Assembly: GCA_016892645.1 (NCBI GenBank)
Contig: JAFEMX010000001.1
Location: 186,001 to 250,000, forward strand
DNA: 64,000 nt
Source of the DNA: Micrococcaceae bacterium RIT 802
GTDB taxonomy: Bacteria > Actinomycetota > Actinomycetes > Actinomycetales > Micrococcaceae
Reading direction: 5' to 3'
Shown: one piece after another, positions 44,045-51,537 of the stretch
Position numbering within the stretch: position 1 is the first letter of the stretch
Layout: the number at the start of each line of letters is the position of its first letter
Notes under the pieces: generated by a model
What the model was told of the DNA's origin: nothing
The model's input: the letters and a program-made list of their open reading frames with translations, nothing else
Databases searched by the model: none
Program-made: the position numbers and the translations under genes

Positions 44045-44470
44045 CTAACGCCGGGGCAGGCCCTTCGCCGCACGGCGCTCCGCCTGGCGGGTGGCCCGGG
44101 CGGCCCGGGACTGCTCCTTGAAATAGGCCATGCTCTGCGGCAGCCACAACAGCACGACCCCGATGAGCAGGGTCGCGCCCAGGACCCCCAGCCGCGGACC
44201 GCGCAACACCAGCGGGATGCCGCCGATCAGGCCCATCGTCGTCAGCCAGGCCCGGCCGGCGAGCTGGCCGCGCAGCAGCCGCCAGGCGCCGTAGCCCACG
44301 CCGACCGCCAGCAGGGCCAGCAGCAGCGCCAGCGCCACCAGCCCGGACCGGCTGCCGCCGGCCAGCAGCCGGGAGTTGCCCCAGGAGGCGATGCCGAAGC
44401 CCAGCAGGACCAGGGCCAGCACGGCCCACCAGACGACGGCCACGCGCAGGGTGACGGGAAGTTTCTTCAC
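44045..44470 (-). CDS. small integral membrane protein, unknown function
   Basis: 141 residues from GTG 44470; the open frame back to 44641 runs through the deaD leader and is not supported. Four hydrophobic helices (LRVAVVWWAVLALVLLGFGI; LVALALLLALLAVGVGYGAW; WLTTMGLIGGIPLVL; LGVLGATLLIGVVLLWLP) end in a basic tail (RATRQAERRAAKGLPRR). No family was recognised; small proteins of this type are common in Micrococcaceae. It converges with the marR gene, seven bases apart. Confidence 0.75.
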   Translation of the reverse strand: MKKLPVTLRVAVVWWAVLALVLLGFGIASWGNSRLLAGGSRSGLVALALLLALLAVGVGYGAWRLLRGQLAGRAWLTTMGLIGGIPLVLRGPRLGVLGATLLIGVVLLWLPQSMAYFKEQSRAARATRQAERRAAKGLPRR

Positions 44471-44537
44471 GCCAGCCAGCCTACTGGGTGTGCCCAACCG
44501 CACAGGCTGCGCCCCGTCGTCGTGCCCTGTCCTCCTG

Positions 44538-44543
44538 TAGACT
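44538..44543 (+). promoter_or_regulatory. extended -10 of deaD promoter
   Basis: TAGACT preceded by TG (TGTAGACT). Transcription from here would give a leader of about 190 bases before the deaD start. No good -35 was seen. Confidence 0.45.
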
Positions 44544-44575
44544 GGAATCTCACCGATATCCGGCTTCCCTCGCAT

Positions 44576-44732
44576 CCTGCCCAATTCTTGAGGCAGGAGC
44601 TCATCGTGTGTGAGTCCGCAGCGTGCGGGCAGTTTCTTCATAGGGGAGCGGCCGGACTGGTGTTTGAGTCCGAATGTGCCGCGGATCCCGCCTCGAAACG
44701 AGTGCCGGGTTCTCCGCCCCTATGAACGAGGT
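44576..44732 (+). ncRNA. structured 5' leader of deaD
   Basis: Read as RNA: hairpin CCTGCC/GGCAGG (44576-44597); hairpin CCGCA-GCG-TGCGG (44616-44628); then a three-way junction. Its closing stem pairs TTCATAGGGG (44637-44646) with CCCCTATGAA (44717-44726), extended by CGG/CCG. The branches are CGGACT/AGTCCG (44653-44672) and CCCG..CTCG-AAA-CGAG..CGGG (44687-44709). The closing stem ends one base before the GAGGT ribosome site of deaD. The loop of the first hairpin contains AATTCTTGA, which recurs at the deaD start (44733-44741). Cold- or helicase-dependent control of deaD is a reasonable role. Confidence 0.55.
44606..44725 (+). CDS. putative leader ORF upstream of deaD
   Basis: 39 codons from GTG 44606, with AGGAG six bases upstream; the TGA at 44723-44725 lies inside the closing stem of the leader fold, and three bases later comes the deaD ribosome site. 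The peptide (starting MCESAACGQFLHRG) has no recognised family and contains three Cys. A ribosome moving along it would open the three-way junction and finish next to the deaD start, so coupling or reinitiation is plausible. Translation is unproven; the frame could be open by chance in GC-rich DNA. Confidence 0.4.
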   Translation: MCESAACGQFLHRGAAGLVFESECAADPASKRVPGSPPL

Positions 44733-44740
44733 AATTCTTG

Positions 44741-46642
44741 ATGTCTTCCGACATGTCCACCAACGCGCCCGAAACCCCCGCCGCAGAAGATTCCGTGAAG
44801 TTCGCGGACCTCGGCATCGACGCCCGCGTCCTCGCCGCCGTCGAGGACCTCGGCTACGAAACGCCGACCCCGATCCAGTCCGCCACCATTCCGCTGCTGC
44901 TCGAGGGACGCGACGTCGTCGGTCTGGCCCAGACCGGTACCGGCAAGACCGCGGCCTTCGCCATCCCGGCCCTGTCCAGGATGGCCGAACTCGCCGACCA
45001 GAACGGCACCGCCCGCAACACGCAGGTGCTCGTCCTCGCCCCGACCCGCGAGCTCGCGCTCCAGGTCGCCGAGGCCTTCACCTCCTACGCCAAGCACATG
45101 GGCGACTTCACCGTCCTGCCGGTCTACGGCGGCTCCCCCTACGGCCCGCAGCTCTCCGCGATGCGCCGTGGCGCCCAGGTCGTCGTCGGCACCCCGGGCC
45201 GCGTGATCGACCACATCAACAAGGGGTCCCTGGACCTCTCGCATCTGCAGTACGTCGTGCTCGACGAGGCCGACGAGATGCTGCGCATGGGCTTCGCCGA
45301 GGAGGTCGACAAGATCCTCGAGGCCACCCCCGAGGACAAGCAGGTCGCGCTCTTCTCCGCCACGATGCCCGGCTCCATCCGCCGGATCTCCAAGCAGTAC
45401 CTGCGCAACCCGCAGGAGGTGTCGGTCAAGTCCAGCACCACCACCGGCAAGAACACGCGCCAGCGCTACGTCCAGGTCATGGGTGCCCACAAGCTCGACG
45501 CCATGACCCGGATCCTGGAATCCGAGGCCCACGAGGGCGTCATCGCCTTCGTGCGCACCAAGATGGCCACCGAGGACCTCGCCGACAAGCTGAAGGCCCG
45601 TGGGTTCACCACGGCGGCCATCAACGGCGACATCCCGCAGCAGCAGCGCGAACGCACCGTGGAGAACCTGCGCAGCGGCAAGATCGACATCCTGGTCGCC
45701 ACCGATGTCGCCGCCCGCGGCCTCGACGTCGAGCGCATCACCCACGTCATCAACTTCGACATCCCCCACGACACCGAGTCCTACGTGCACCGCATCGGCC
45801 GTACCGGCCGTGCCGGGCGCCAGGGCGACGCCATCTTGTTCATGACCCCGCGCGAGAAGCACATGCTGCGCGCCATCGAGAAGGCCACCCGCCAGCCGGT
45901 CGAGGCCATGACCCTTCCCAGCGTCGACATCGTCAACGACAAGCGCCTCGAGAAGTTCGCCGGCCAGATCTCCGAGACCCTGGCCTCCCAGGAGCTGTCC
46001 GTCTTCCGCAACCTCGTCGAGAAGTTCGAGGCCGAGCACGACATCTCCGCCGTGGAGATCGCCGCGGCCCTGGCCCACATGGCCCAGGGCGGCCGGCCGC
46101 TGCTCATGCAGGAACTCCCCACGCCTCCGGCCAAGCAGGCACGCATGTCCAAGGGCGCCAAGGACGGCTTCGGCTCCCGCGGCCCGACGCGTGCGCTGAC
46201 CGAGGGCAACGCGACCTACCGCATCGCCGTCGGACGCCGCCAGCGCGTCATGCCCGGATCCATCGTCGGCGCCCTGGCCAACGAGGGCGGCTTCAACTCC
46301 GGACAGATCGGCGGCATCGACATCCGCGCCGACCACACCCTGGTGGAGCTCCCCGCGGAACTGTCGCAGGACCAGTGGAACGCGCTGTCGCGCACCCGCA
46401 TCGGCGGCGAGCTGATCCGCCTGGAGCTGGACACCGGCCGGGCCCCGCGCCGGGACCGCGAGGACGGCGACCGCGGCGGTTACCGCAAGGACCGCGGCGG
46501 TTTCGACGGCAACCGGGGGGATCACCATGGCGACCGGGGTGGCAACCGCGGCGACCGTGGTGACCGCGGGGGTTTCGGCGGATCGCGCAAGCCCCGCACC
46601 TCATCGCGTAATTTCGAGGGTGGACGCGGCCGCAGCTACTAG
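44741..46642 (+). CDS. deaD: DEAD-box ATP-dependent RNA helicase
   Basis: 633 residues. Core motifs: AQTGTGKTAA (I), PTRELALQ (Ia), TPGRVIDH, VLDEADEM (II), SATMPGS (III), ATDVAARGLD and HRIGRTGRAGR (VI). A DbpA-type RNA-binding domain follows at about 485-560 (YRIAVGRRQRVMPGSIVGAL), and the tail is RGG-rich (DRGGYRKDRGGF). This is the DeaD/CsdA type, which unwinds RNA during ribosome assembly and mRNA decay in the cold. ATG 44741 is preferred to the TTG at 44738. The long leader described above precedes it. Confidence 0.96.
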   Translation: MSSDMSTNAPETPAAEDSVKFADLGIDARVLAAVEDLGYETPTPIQSATIPLLLEGRDVVGLAQTGTGKTAAFAIPALSRMAELADQNGTARNTQVLVLAPTRELALQVAEAFTSYAKHMGDFTVLPVYGGSPYGPQLSAMRRGAQVVVGTPGRVIDHINKGSLDLSHLQYVVLDEADEMLRMGFAEEVDKILEATPEDKQVALFSATMPGSIRRISKQYLRNPQEVSVKSSTTTGKNTRQRYVQVMGAHKLDAMTRILESEAHEGVIAFVRTKMATEDLADKLKARGFTTAAINGDIPQQQRERTVENLRSGKIDILVATDVAARGLDVERITHVINFDIPHDTESYVHRIGRTGRAGRQGDAILFMTPREKHMLRAIEKATRQPVEAMTLPSVDIVNDKRLEKFAGQISETLASQELSVFRNLVEKFEAEHDISAVEIAAALAHMAQGGRPLLMQELPTPPAKQARMSKGAKDGFGSRGPTRALTEGNATYRIAVGRRQRVMPGSIVGALANEGGFNSGQIGGIDIRADHTLVELPAELSQDQWNALSRTRIGGELIRLELDTGRAPRRDREDGDRGGYRKDRGGFDGNRGDHHGDRGGNRGDRGDRGGFGGSRKPRTSSRNFEGGRGRSY

Positions 46643-46684
46643 CAGCCGCCGGTCCCGTCTCCCGGGACCACCGCCGTGACACCA

Positions 46685-46728
46685 CCGGAAGGCCGGGCAG
46701 TCCCCTCGGGGAACGCCCGGCCTTCCGG
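46685..46728 (+). terminator. terminator after deaD
   Basis: A perfect 14-bp stem (CCGGAAGGCCGGGC and complement) around a 16-base loop that itself holds CCCCTCGGGG; followed by GCGTT. Confidence 0.75.
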
Positions 46729-46865
46729 GCGTTAATGCGCCGCCGTGCGCCGGTGGGAGGGTGCGGGACGCCGTGTCCGACGGGCCCCGCGGCCCGGATC
46801 CACGGCGCCTGTGTGGCATCCGCCACAGGGGGCCACCTCGATTTCATGCGGGCGGAAATTGCTGG

Positions 46866-46871
46866 TAAAGT
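46866..46871 (+). promoter_or_regulatory. -10 box of tRNA-Thr promoter
   Basis: TGGTAAAGT: an extended -10 (TAAAGT), 11 bases before the tRNA; it shares GGTAAAGTTT with the tRNA-Tyr promoter. Confidence 0.5.
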
Positions 46872-46882
46872 TTTTTTCCGTT

Positions 46883-46954
46883 GCCCCCCTAGCTCAGTGG
46901 TAGAGCGCGTTCTTGGTAAGAACGAGGTCACCGGATCGATTCCGGTGGGGGGCT
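46883..46954 (+). tRNA. tRNA-Thr (GGT)
   Basis: Acceptor arms GCCCCCC/GGGGGGC, anticodon stem CGTTC/GAACG with loop TTGGTAA (anticodon GGT), T arm ACCGG ATCGATT CCGGT, discriminator T. CCA is not encoded. Confidence 0.96.
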
Positions 46955-46966
46955 CTGAGTAGGAAA

Positions 46967-47013
46967 GCCCGCGTCCGTGTCGACTCGCGAGAGAAACCGA
47001 CGCAGACGCGGGC
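46967..47013 (+). terminator. hairpin between the two tRNA genes
   Basis: GCCCGCGTC and GACGCGGGC pair perfectly, and the stem extends inward to about 16 bp with one mismatch. It may end or allow processing of the tRNA-Thr transcript; there is no T run. Confidence 0.5.
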
Positions 47014-47025
47014 ATTCCCATTCGT

Positions 47026-47102
47026 GGCGGTGTAGCTCAGCTGGTTAGAGCGCACGACTCATAATCGTGAGGTCCCGGGATCGAGTCCCGGCACCGCTAC
47101 CA
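47026..47102 (+). tRNA. tRNA-Met (CAT), elongator type
   Basis: Acceptor arms GGCGGTG/CACCGCT with a G-T (G-U) first pair, D arm with AGCTCAGCTGGTTAGAGC, anticodon stem ACGAC/ATCGT region with loop CTCATAA (anticodon CAT), T arm CCGGG/CCCGG, and an encoded CCA (47100-47102). The initiator features (unpaired 1:72, three GC pairs in the anticodon stem) are absent. A tRNA-Ile with modified CAT is the alternative. Confidence 0.92.
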
Positions 47103-47171
47103 TCAGGAATCCGTCCCGCATCGCGGGGCGGATTTCGTCGTCTCGGGATCCGTGCCCTCCCGTGGTCCGCC

Positions 47172-47177
47172 TATGCT
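47172..47177 (+). promoter_or_regulatory. -10 box of leaderless promoter (DUF2797 gene)
   Basis: TATGCT, six bases before the ATG at 47184, with no ribosome site between. Confidence 0.5.
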
Positions 47178-47183
47178 TGACGG

Positions 47184-48194
47184 ATGGATCCAGCGGCCGA
47201 CATCGTTCCCTCCCGTCCGGCCGCCGCCGCCAGCGGGACAGCCGTCCTGCTCAGCGCCGGCATCGACTGGCCCGCCGACGGATCGACACCGCGATGGGCC
47301 CTGCGGGCGGTCAACGGGGCACGCGCCGACGTCGTGCTGGAACCCGGGACGCGCTGCTCCTTCGCGGTCGAGCCCGGCCGCTGGTGCCTGGGCCACACCC
47401 GCGTGCGCGATGCCGAGGAGTGGGCCCACGTCGACTGCCCCGACGCGGCACCTGCGGCGCGCGGCACCCAATGCGCGTCCTGCCTGGCCCGGGACGACGC
47501 CCGCCACATGCACGACTTCCACCGCTCCGGCATCGCACCCCCCGGGCTGCGTGCCTACCTCGCCCGCCCGCAATGGCTTTACGTCGCCACGTTCGCCAAC
47601 GGCGCCTCCAAGATCGGCACCGCGGGGCAGGGCAACAAATGGCGTCGGCTCGCCCAGCAGGGGGCCGTCACGGCGTCGTACGTGGCCCTGGCGGCCGACG
47701 GACGCATCGTGCGGGTCCTCGAGGACCTGGTGACCGTCCGGCTCGGACTCGGGCAGGCAGTGCGCGCCTCCGCGAAGACGACGGGGCTCACCGATCCCGG
47801 GCAGGGCGGCCCCTCGCCTTCGGGCGTGTACGACGCCGGATCCCTCGCCACGGTGCACCGCGCCCAGGTGGACCGTGTGCGCGAGCTGCTCGCCCATGAC
47901 CCGGAAGCCACCGGCCTGGACGTCAGGCCGGCCGACGAGGACTTCGAGCCGTCCTCCGTGGCCGGCCCGCTGCTCTCCGCCTGGAATGCCGGGGACCTGC
48001 ACCCATATCCCGGGTGGCTCAGCGCCAGCAGCCACGGCTTCATCGTCGACGCCGTCCTGGGCCAGACACTGGGCGTGAGCTTGGACGGATCCGAACGGTT
48101 GTACGCCGCGGACGCCTCGGTGCTCAAGGGCCGGCGGGTGGTGCCCGGCGAGCACTCCACTGCGGTGCCCGTGGCGCAGGATTCACTGTTCTGA
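47184..48194 (+). CDS. DUF2797 family protein (GIY-YIG-like fold)
   Basis: 336 residues. The Cys/His residues CSFAVEPGRWCLGHTR, HVDCPDAA and QCASCLARDDARHMHDFH look like zinc sites. The block WLYVATFANGASKIGTA, then RRLAQQGAVTASYVALAADG, matches the GIY-YIG-like part of DUF2797. The biochemical role is not known; relatives are thought to bind nucleic acid. The TATGCT box six bases before the ATG indicates a leaderless message. A small membrane-protein gene follows after 18 bases with its own -10 box. Confidence 0.75.
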   Translation: MDPAADIVPSRPAAAASGTAVLLSAGIDWPADGSTPRWALRAVNGARADVVLEPGTRCSFAVEPGRWCLGHTRVRDAEEWAHVDCPDAAPAARGTQCASCLARDDARHMHDFHRSGIAPPGLRAYLARPQWLYVATFANGASKIGTAGQGNKWRRLAQQGAVTASYVALAADGRIVRVLEDLVTVRLGLGQAVRASAKTTGLTDPGQGGPSPSGVYDAGSLATVHRAQVDRVRELLAHDPEATGLDVRPADEDFEPSSVAGPLLSAWNAGDLHPYPGWLSASSHGFIVDAVLGQTLGVSLDGSERLYAADASVLKGRRVVPGEHSTAVPVAQDSLF

Positions 48195-48199
48195 ACCGA

Positions 48200-48205
48200 T
48201 AGACT
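48200..48205 (+). promoter_or_regulatory. -10 box of leaderless promoter (small membrane protein)
   Basis: TAGACT, seven bases before the ATG at 48213. Confidence 0.45.
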
Positions 48206-48212
48206 GGATCCC

Positions 48213-48470
48213 ATGATCAGCACACCCTGGGAATCGGCGTCGGGCCTCTACAAGGTCCTGGTGATCGCTTCCATGGCCATCTCCGGCCTCGGCATCATCC
48301 TGGCGCTGGTCGGTGCCAACACGGGCAACCGGCCGCTGATGTACACGGCCGTCGCGATCATCCTGGTCGGCCTGCTGACCCACGTCGCCGGACTCGTGGT
48401 GCGCGGGCGCGACGTCAAGACGTACCGCAAGCAGCATCCGCCCGTGCCGAAGCAGCGCCAGGGTCGCTAG
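48213..48470 (+). CDS. small membrane protein
   Basis: 85 residues with two hydrophobic helices (VLVIASMAISGLGIILALVG and YTAVAIILVGLLTHVAGLVV) and a basic cytosolic tail (RGRDVKTYRKQHPP). It may belong to the small DUF3188-type membrane proteins, but I cannot confirm this. It starts 18 bases after the DUF2797 gene. Its stop shares the CTAG palindrome with the stop of the convergent SulP gene, so the two genes overlap by four bases. Confidence 0.75.
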   Translation: MISTPWESASGLYKVLVIASMAISGLGIILALVGANTGNRPLMYTAVAIILVGLLTHVAGLVVRGRDVKTYRKQHPPVPKQRQGR

Positions 48471-50137
48471 GGGAGCTGCTTCAACGCATCCGCCGCGCGG
48501 TTTTCCTCGACGTGATGGCGTGCGTGGGCCACGGCAGGCTCCAGCTCCTCGAAGACATGCCGGTAGTGCCGCAGGGCCTCGATGACGCCGACGGTCTCGG
48601 CCATCTTGGCGTGTTCGGGGCGGATGCCCTTGACCAGGACCGTGATCTTGCGTCGCTCCAGGGCTCCGATGATCTCCACCAGGGCGCGGGCGCCGGTCGC
48701 ATCGAGCATCCGTAGGCGCGACAGCCGCAGGATGACGACTTCCACGCCGGTCACCGCCTGGACGTCCGTGAGGATCTTTTCGGCCGCCCCGAAGAACATG
48801 GCGCCGTCCAGGCGGAAGAGGGCAATGCGTTCGTCGTCCGGGTGGGCATCACCGGGCAGTTCCTCGCGCGCTGCACCGGAGGCCTTGGCCACCGAGCGCA
48901 GGGCGAAGAAGGCGGCGACCAACACCCCGATCTGGATAGCCTCGATGAGGTCGAAGGCCACGGTGATGATGGCCGTGACCACGAACAACGTTGCCTCGGA
49001 ACGGCCCGAGCGCAGGATCGATGCAGCCGTATGGCGGGAGACCATGCGGGTGGCCGTCACCAACAGGATGCCGGCCAGTGCGGCCAAGGGGATCCGTCCC
49101 ACCAGCTGCGAACCGGCGTAGACGATGACCAGCAACAGCAGGGCATGGACGACCGAGGCCAGCCGGGTGCGGGCGCCGCTGCGCACATTGACCGCGGTCC
49201 GGGCGATGGCACCGGTGGCCGGCATGCCCCCGAAGAGTCCCGCGGCTATCGATGCCAGGCCCTGCCCGGCGAGTTCTCGGTCCGGGTGGTATTGCCCGGT
49301 GGTCGAACCATGGGGTCCCACCAAACCCGCGGCGACGCGCGCCGAGAGCAGTGACTCAATGGCTGCCAGGGCGGCCACGGCCACTGCCGGGCCGGCCAGC
49401 TCGGCCATTAGGGGCAGCGAGATGGGCGGCAGCGCCGGGGCTCCCAGTGCGGAGGGCAGCTCGCCGATCCGGGGGATGTCCAGGTGCAGCCACTCGGCCA
49501 CCACGGTGACCAGGACGATGGCGATCAGGCTGGCCGGCAGCCCGGCGTGCAGGCGGGGGGCGGTGATCATCAGGGTGGCCACGACGGTGACGATGGCCAG
49601 GGTGATGCCCGCTGTCGGCCACTGCGCACCCGCGGCAGATATCCAGGCGGCGACGACGGTATTCAGGCCCGACGGCGCGTGGGTGCCGGTGGCCAGGGGT
49701 ACCTGTTGGAGGAAGATGATGGTCCCGATTCCCAGCGTGAAACCCTCGACCACCGGCCAGGGAATGTACGCGACGGCCCGTCCGACGCCGGCCAGGCCCA
49801 TGCCCAGCACGATCACGCCGGCCATGATGCTCAAGAGGGCGATCGATCCCACGCCATGGGCTGCGACGATGGGGGCGAGGATGACGACCATCGCCCCGGT
49901 GGGCCCGGAGACCTGTACCGGGGAACCGCCCATCACGGCGGCGACCAGCCCGGCGATGACCGCGGTGACGAGTCCGGCGGCGGCTCCGACCCCGGAAGTC
50001 ACCCCGAAGGCCAGTGCCAGCGGGAGAGCGACGATGCCCACGGTGACGCCGGCCAGGATGTCGACCCGCCAGCTCGAGGGGAGCAGGGCATAGTCGTCGG
50101 CTCCGGGCAGGAACGCGCGCAGGGAGGGGCGTGCCAT
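48467..50137 (-). CDS. SulP-family anion transporter with STAS domain
   Basis: 556 residues. The transmembrane part begins WRVDILAGVTVGIVALPLALAF in pattern (first SulP helices) and continues for about 14 segments. The STAS domain occupies about 430-545 (LFRLDGAMFFGAAEKI, VVILRLSRLRMLDATGARAL, the family nucleotide-loop region). SulP proteins carry sulfate, bicarbonate or dicarboxylates. The ATG overlaps the stop of the ArsR gene (ATGA), so both are translated from one message and the ArsR protein controls its own carrier. Confidence 0.93.
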   Translation of the reverse strand: MARPSLRAFLPGADDYALLPSSWRVDILAGVTVGIVALPLALAFGVTSGVGAAAGLVTAVIAGLVAAVMGGSPVQVSGPTGAMVVILAPIVAAHGVGSIALLSIMAGVIVLGMGLAGVGRAVAYIPWPVVEGFTLGIGTIIFLQQVPLATGTHAPSGLNTVVAAWISAAGAQWPTAGITLAIVTVVATLMITAPRLHAGLPASLIAIVLVTVVAEWLHLDIPRIGELPSALGAPALPPISLPLMAELAGPAVAVAALAAIESLLSARVAAGLVGPHGSTTGQYHPDRELAGQGLASIAAGLFGGMPATGAIARTAVNVRSGARTRLASVVHALLLLVIVYAGSQLVGRIPLAALAGILLVTATRMVSRHTAASILRSGRSEATLFVVTAIITVAFDLIEAIQIGVLVAAFFALRSVAKASGAAREELPGDAHPDDERIALFRLDGAMFFGAAEKILTDVQAVTGVEVVILRLSRLRMLDATGARALVEIIGALERRKITVLVKGIRPEHAKMAETVGVIEALRHYRHVFEELEPAVAHARHHVEENRAADALKQLP

Positions 50138-50499
50138 CAGCGGGTCACCGCTGTCTGGTGTGCCGTGTTCCCGGTGCCGCGGCGGGTCGCCACCCGGTCG
50201 TCGAGGAACCGGCGGGCGATGGCCAGCAGTTCGGCGACCCCGGGGTGGGCCAAGGTGTAGTCGACGTGGCTGGCCCGGCGTCGTGAGGTGACCACGCCGT
50301 GCCGGCGCAGCACCCGCAGGTGCTGGGACAGATGGCTGGCCTCGATGTCCATGGCCGCCAGCAGCTGTGCGACGGTGGCCGACTGCCCTGGCGAGTCGAC
50401 GAGGATCTCCAGCGCACGGATACGGGCCGGGTGGGCCAGCGCCTTGAAGAGGTTCGCCTTGATCTCATACAGGGGCAGCTGCTCGTCGTTCAGGAACAT
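50137..50499 (-). CDS. ArsR-family regulator of the SulP transporter
   Basis: 120 residues from ATG 50499 (AAAGGA upstream); the frame open to 50580 is not supported. The winged helix reads FKALAHPARIRALEILVDSP, then HLSQHLRVLRRHGVVTSRR. There is no cysteine in the protein, so the thiolate metal sites of ArsR/CadC/CmtR types are absent and the ligand is unknown; a few His and Asp near the C-terminus could form a non-thiol site. A perfect inverted repeat over its own promoter is the likely operator. Confidence 0.9.
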   Translation of the reverse strand: MFLNDEQLPLYEIKANLFKALAHPARIRALEILVDSPGQSATVAQLLAAMDIEASHLSQHLRVLRRHGVVTSRRRASHVDYTLAHPGVAELLAIARRFLDDRVATRRGTGNTAHQTAVTR

Positions 50500-50525
50500 G
50501 GCGTCCTTTCTGGCGGTACCACGGA

Positions 50526-50541
50526 ATGATGGTTCCATCAT
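50526..50541. promoter_or_regulatory. operator of the ArsR-SulP operon
   Basis: ATGATGG-TT-CCATCAT: a perfect 7-bp inverted repeat with a 2-base centre, 27 bases before the arsR-type ATG. It overlaps TATGAT (50544-50539), a likely -10 on the minus strand, so binding would block transcription. Confidence 0.7.
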
Positions 50542-50641
50542 ATCGGAGGTGTGGCCCGTCCCGGCACTCGCGGCGGCCACCGTGCCTTAAGCTGGAAGCC
50601 GTGCAAGCGCAGCCACCGACCCGCCCAACAGCGAGGACACC

Positions 50642-51094
50642 ATGAGCATCAACCCGGCCCTGGAAGGGCGCAGCTACCCGGCGGGGGAGGCCTACGTGGT
50701 CTCCCGCGAGAAGATCCGCGAATTCGCCGCGGCGACGAAGGCCTCCCATCGGGCGCACTACGACCAGGAGGCGGCCGCCGGCCTCGGCCACGCCGACCTC
50801 GTCGCCCCTCCCACTTTCGCGATCATCGTCGCCCAGCGGGCCGATGCCCAGCTGATCGGGGACCCGGAATCGGGCATCGACTTCTCCCGGGTCGTCCACG
50901 CCGACCAGCGCTTCACCCTGCACCGCCCCATCGTCGCCGGCGACGAACTCGTGGCCGAGCTGCACGTGGACAAGGTGCGTGGCATGGGCGGCGGAGCCAT
51001 GATCACCACCCGGTCGGAAATCAGCAGCACCGACGGCGCCGCCGTCGCCACCACCATCTCGTCGATCCTCGTCCGCGGGGAGGAGGCAGCATGA
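50642..51094 (+). CDS. MaoC-type dehydratase, HadA/C-like (non-catalytic type)
   Basis: 150 residues of the FAS1-dehydratase-like N-terminal MaoC domain: GRSYPAGEAYVVSREKIREFAAA, DLVAPPTFAIIV, and LHRPIVAGDELVAELHVDKV. It lacks the catalytic Asp-His pair of the next protein, as HadA/HadC subunits do. Together they would form a 3-hydroxyacyl-ACP (or CoA) dehydratase. ATG 50642 has GAGGA six bases upstream. It overlaps the next gene by four bases. The order of two MaoC genes then murB is common in actinobacteria. Confidence 0.88.
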   Translation: MSINPALEGRSYPAGEAYVVSREKIREFAAATKASHRAHYDQEAAAGLGHADLVAPPTFAIIVAQRADAQLIGDPESGIDFSRVVHADQRFTLHRPIVAGDELVAELHVDKVRGMGGGAMITTRSEISSTDGAAVATTISSILVRGEEAA

Positions 51095-51537
51095 CCCCCA
51101 TCGACTTCGCCACGCTCGAAAAGGGCCAGGACATCGGCAGCACCACGCTGCACGTGAACCGGGCCGACCTCATCCGCTACGCCGGGGCCAGCGGCGACTT
51201 CAACCCCATCCACTGGAACGAGCGCTTCGCCACCGAGGTCGGGCTGCCCGGCGTCATCGCCCACGGAATGTTCACCATGGGTGCCGCGGTCACGCTGGTC
51301 GAGGACTGGACCGGTGACCCCGCGGCCATCGTCGACTACCAGACCCGCTTCACCAAGCCCGTCGTCGTGCAGGACCCCGAGGGCACCAACCCCTCCGACG
51401 CGCCGGGGACCGCCCTGGAGGTCTCCGGTGTCATCGGCGCCCTCGACGAGGCGGCCCGCACCGCCCGGGTGGACCTGACCGTGGTCGCCGACGGGCAGAA
51501 GGTCCTGGTCAAGGCGCAGGCCCTGGTCCAGCTCTGA
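51091..51537 (+). CDS. MaoC-type dehydratase, HadB-like (catalytic type)
   Basis: 148 residues with the hydratase-2 motif YAGASGDFNPIHWNERFA (catalytic Asp and His) and GLPGVIAHGMFTMGAAV. It pairs with the preceding subunit for dehydration of 3-hydroxyacyl thioesters in fatty-acid synthesis. ATG 51091 overlaps the upstream stop (ATGA), and its own stop overlaps the murB start (TGATG), so the three are translationally coupled. Confidence 0.9.
   Translation: MTPIDFATLEKGQDIGSTTLHVNRADLIRYAGASGDFNPIHWNERFATEVGLPGVIAHGMFTMGAAVTLVEDWTGDPAAIVDYQTRFTKPVVVQDPEGTNPSDAPGTALEVSGVIGALDEAARTARVDLTVVADGQKVLVKAQALVQL

Noticed and set aside
44522-44605. Longer form (67 codons) of the deaD leader ORF
   Set aside because: Its start lies before the predicted transcription start (after the -10 at 44538-44543), so it could not be translated from that promoter.
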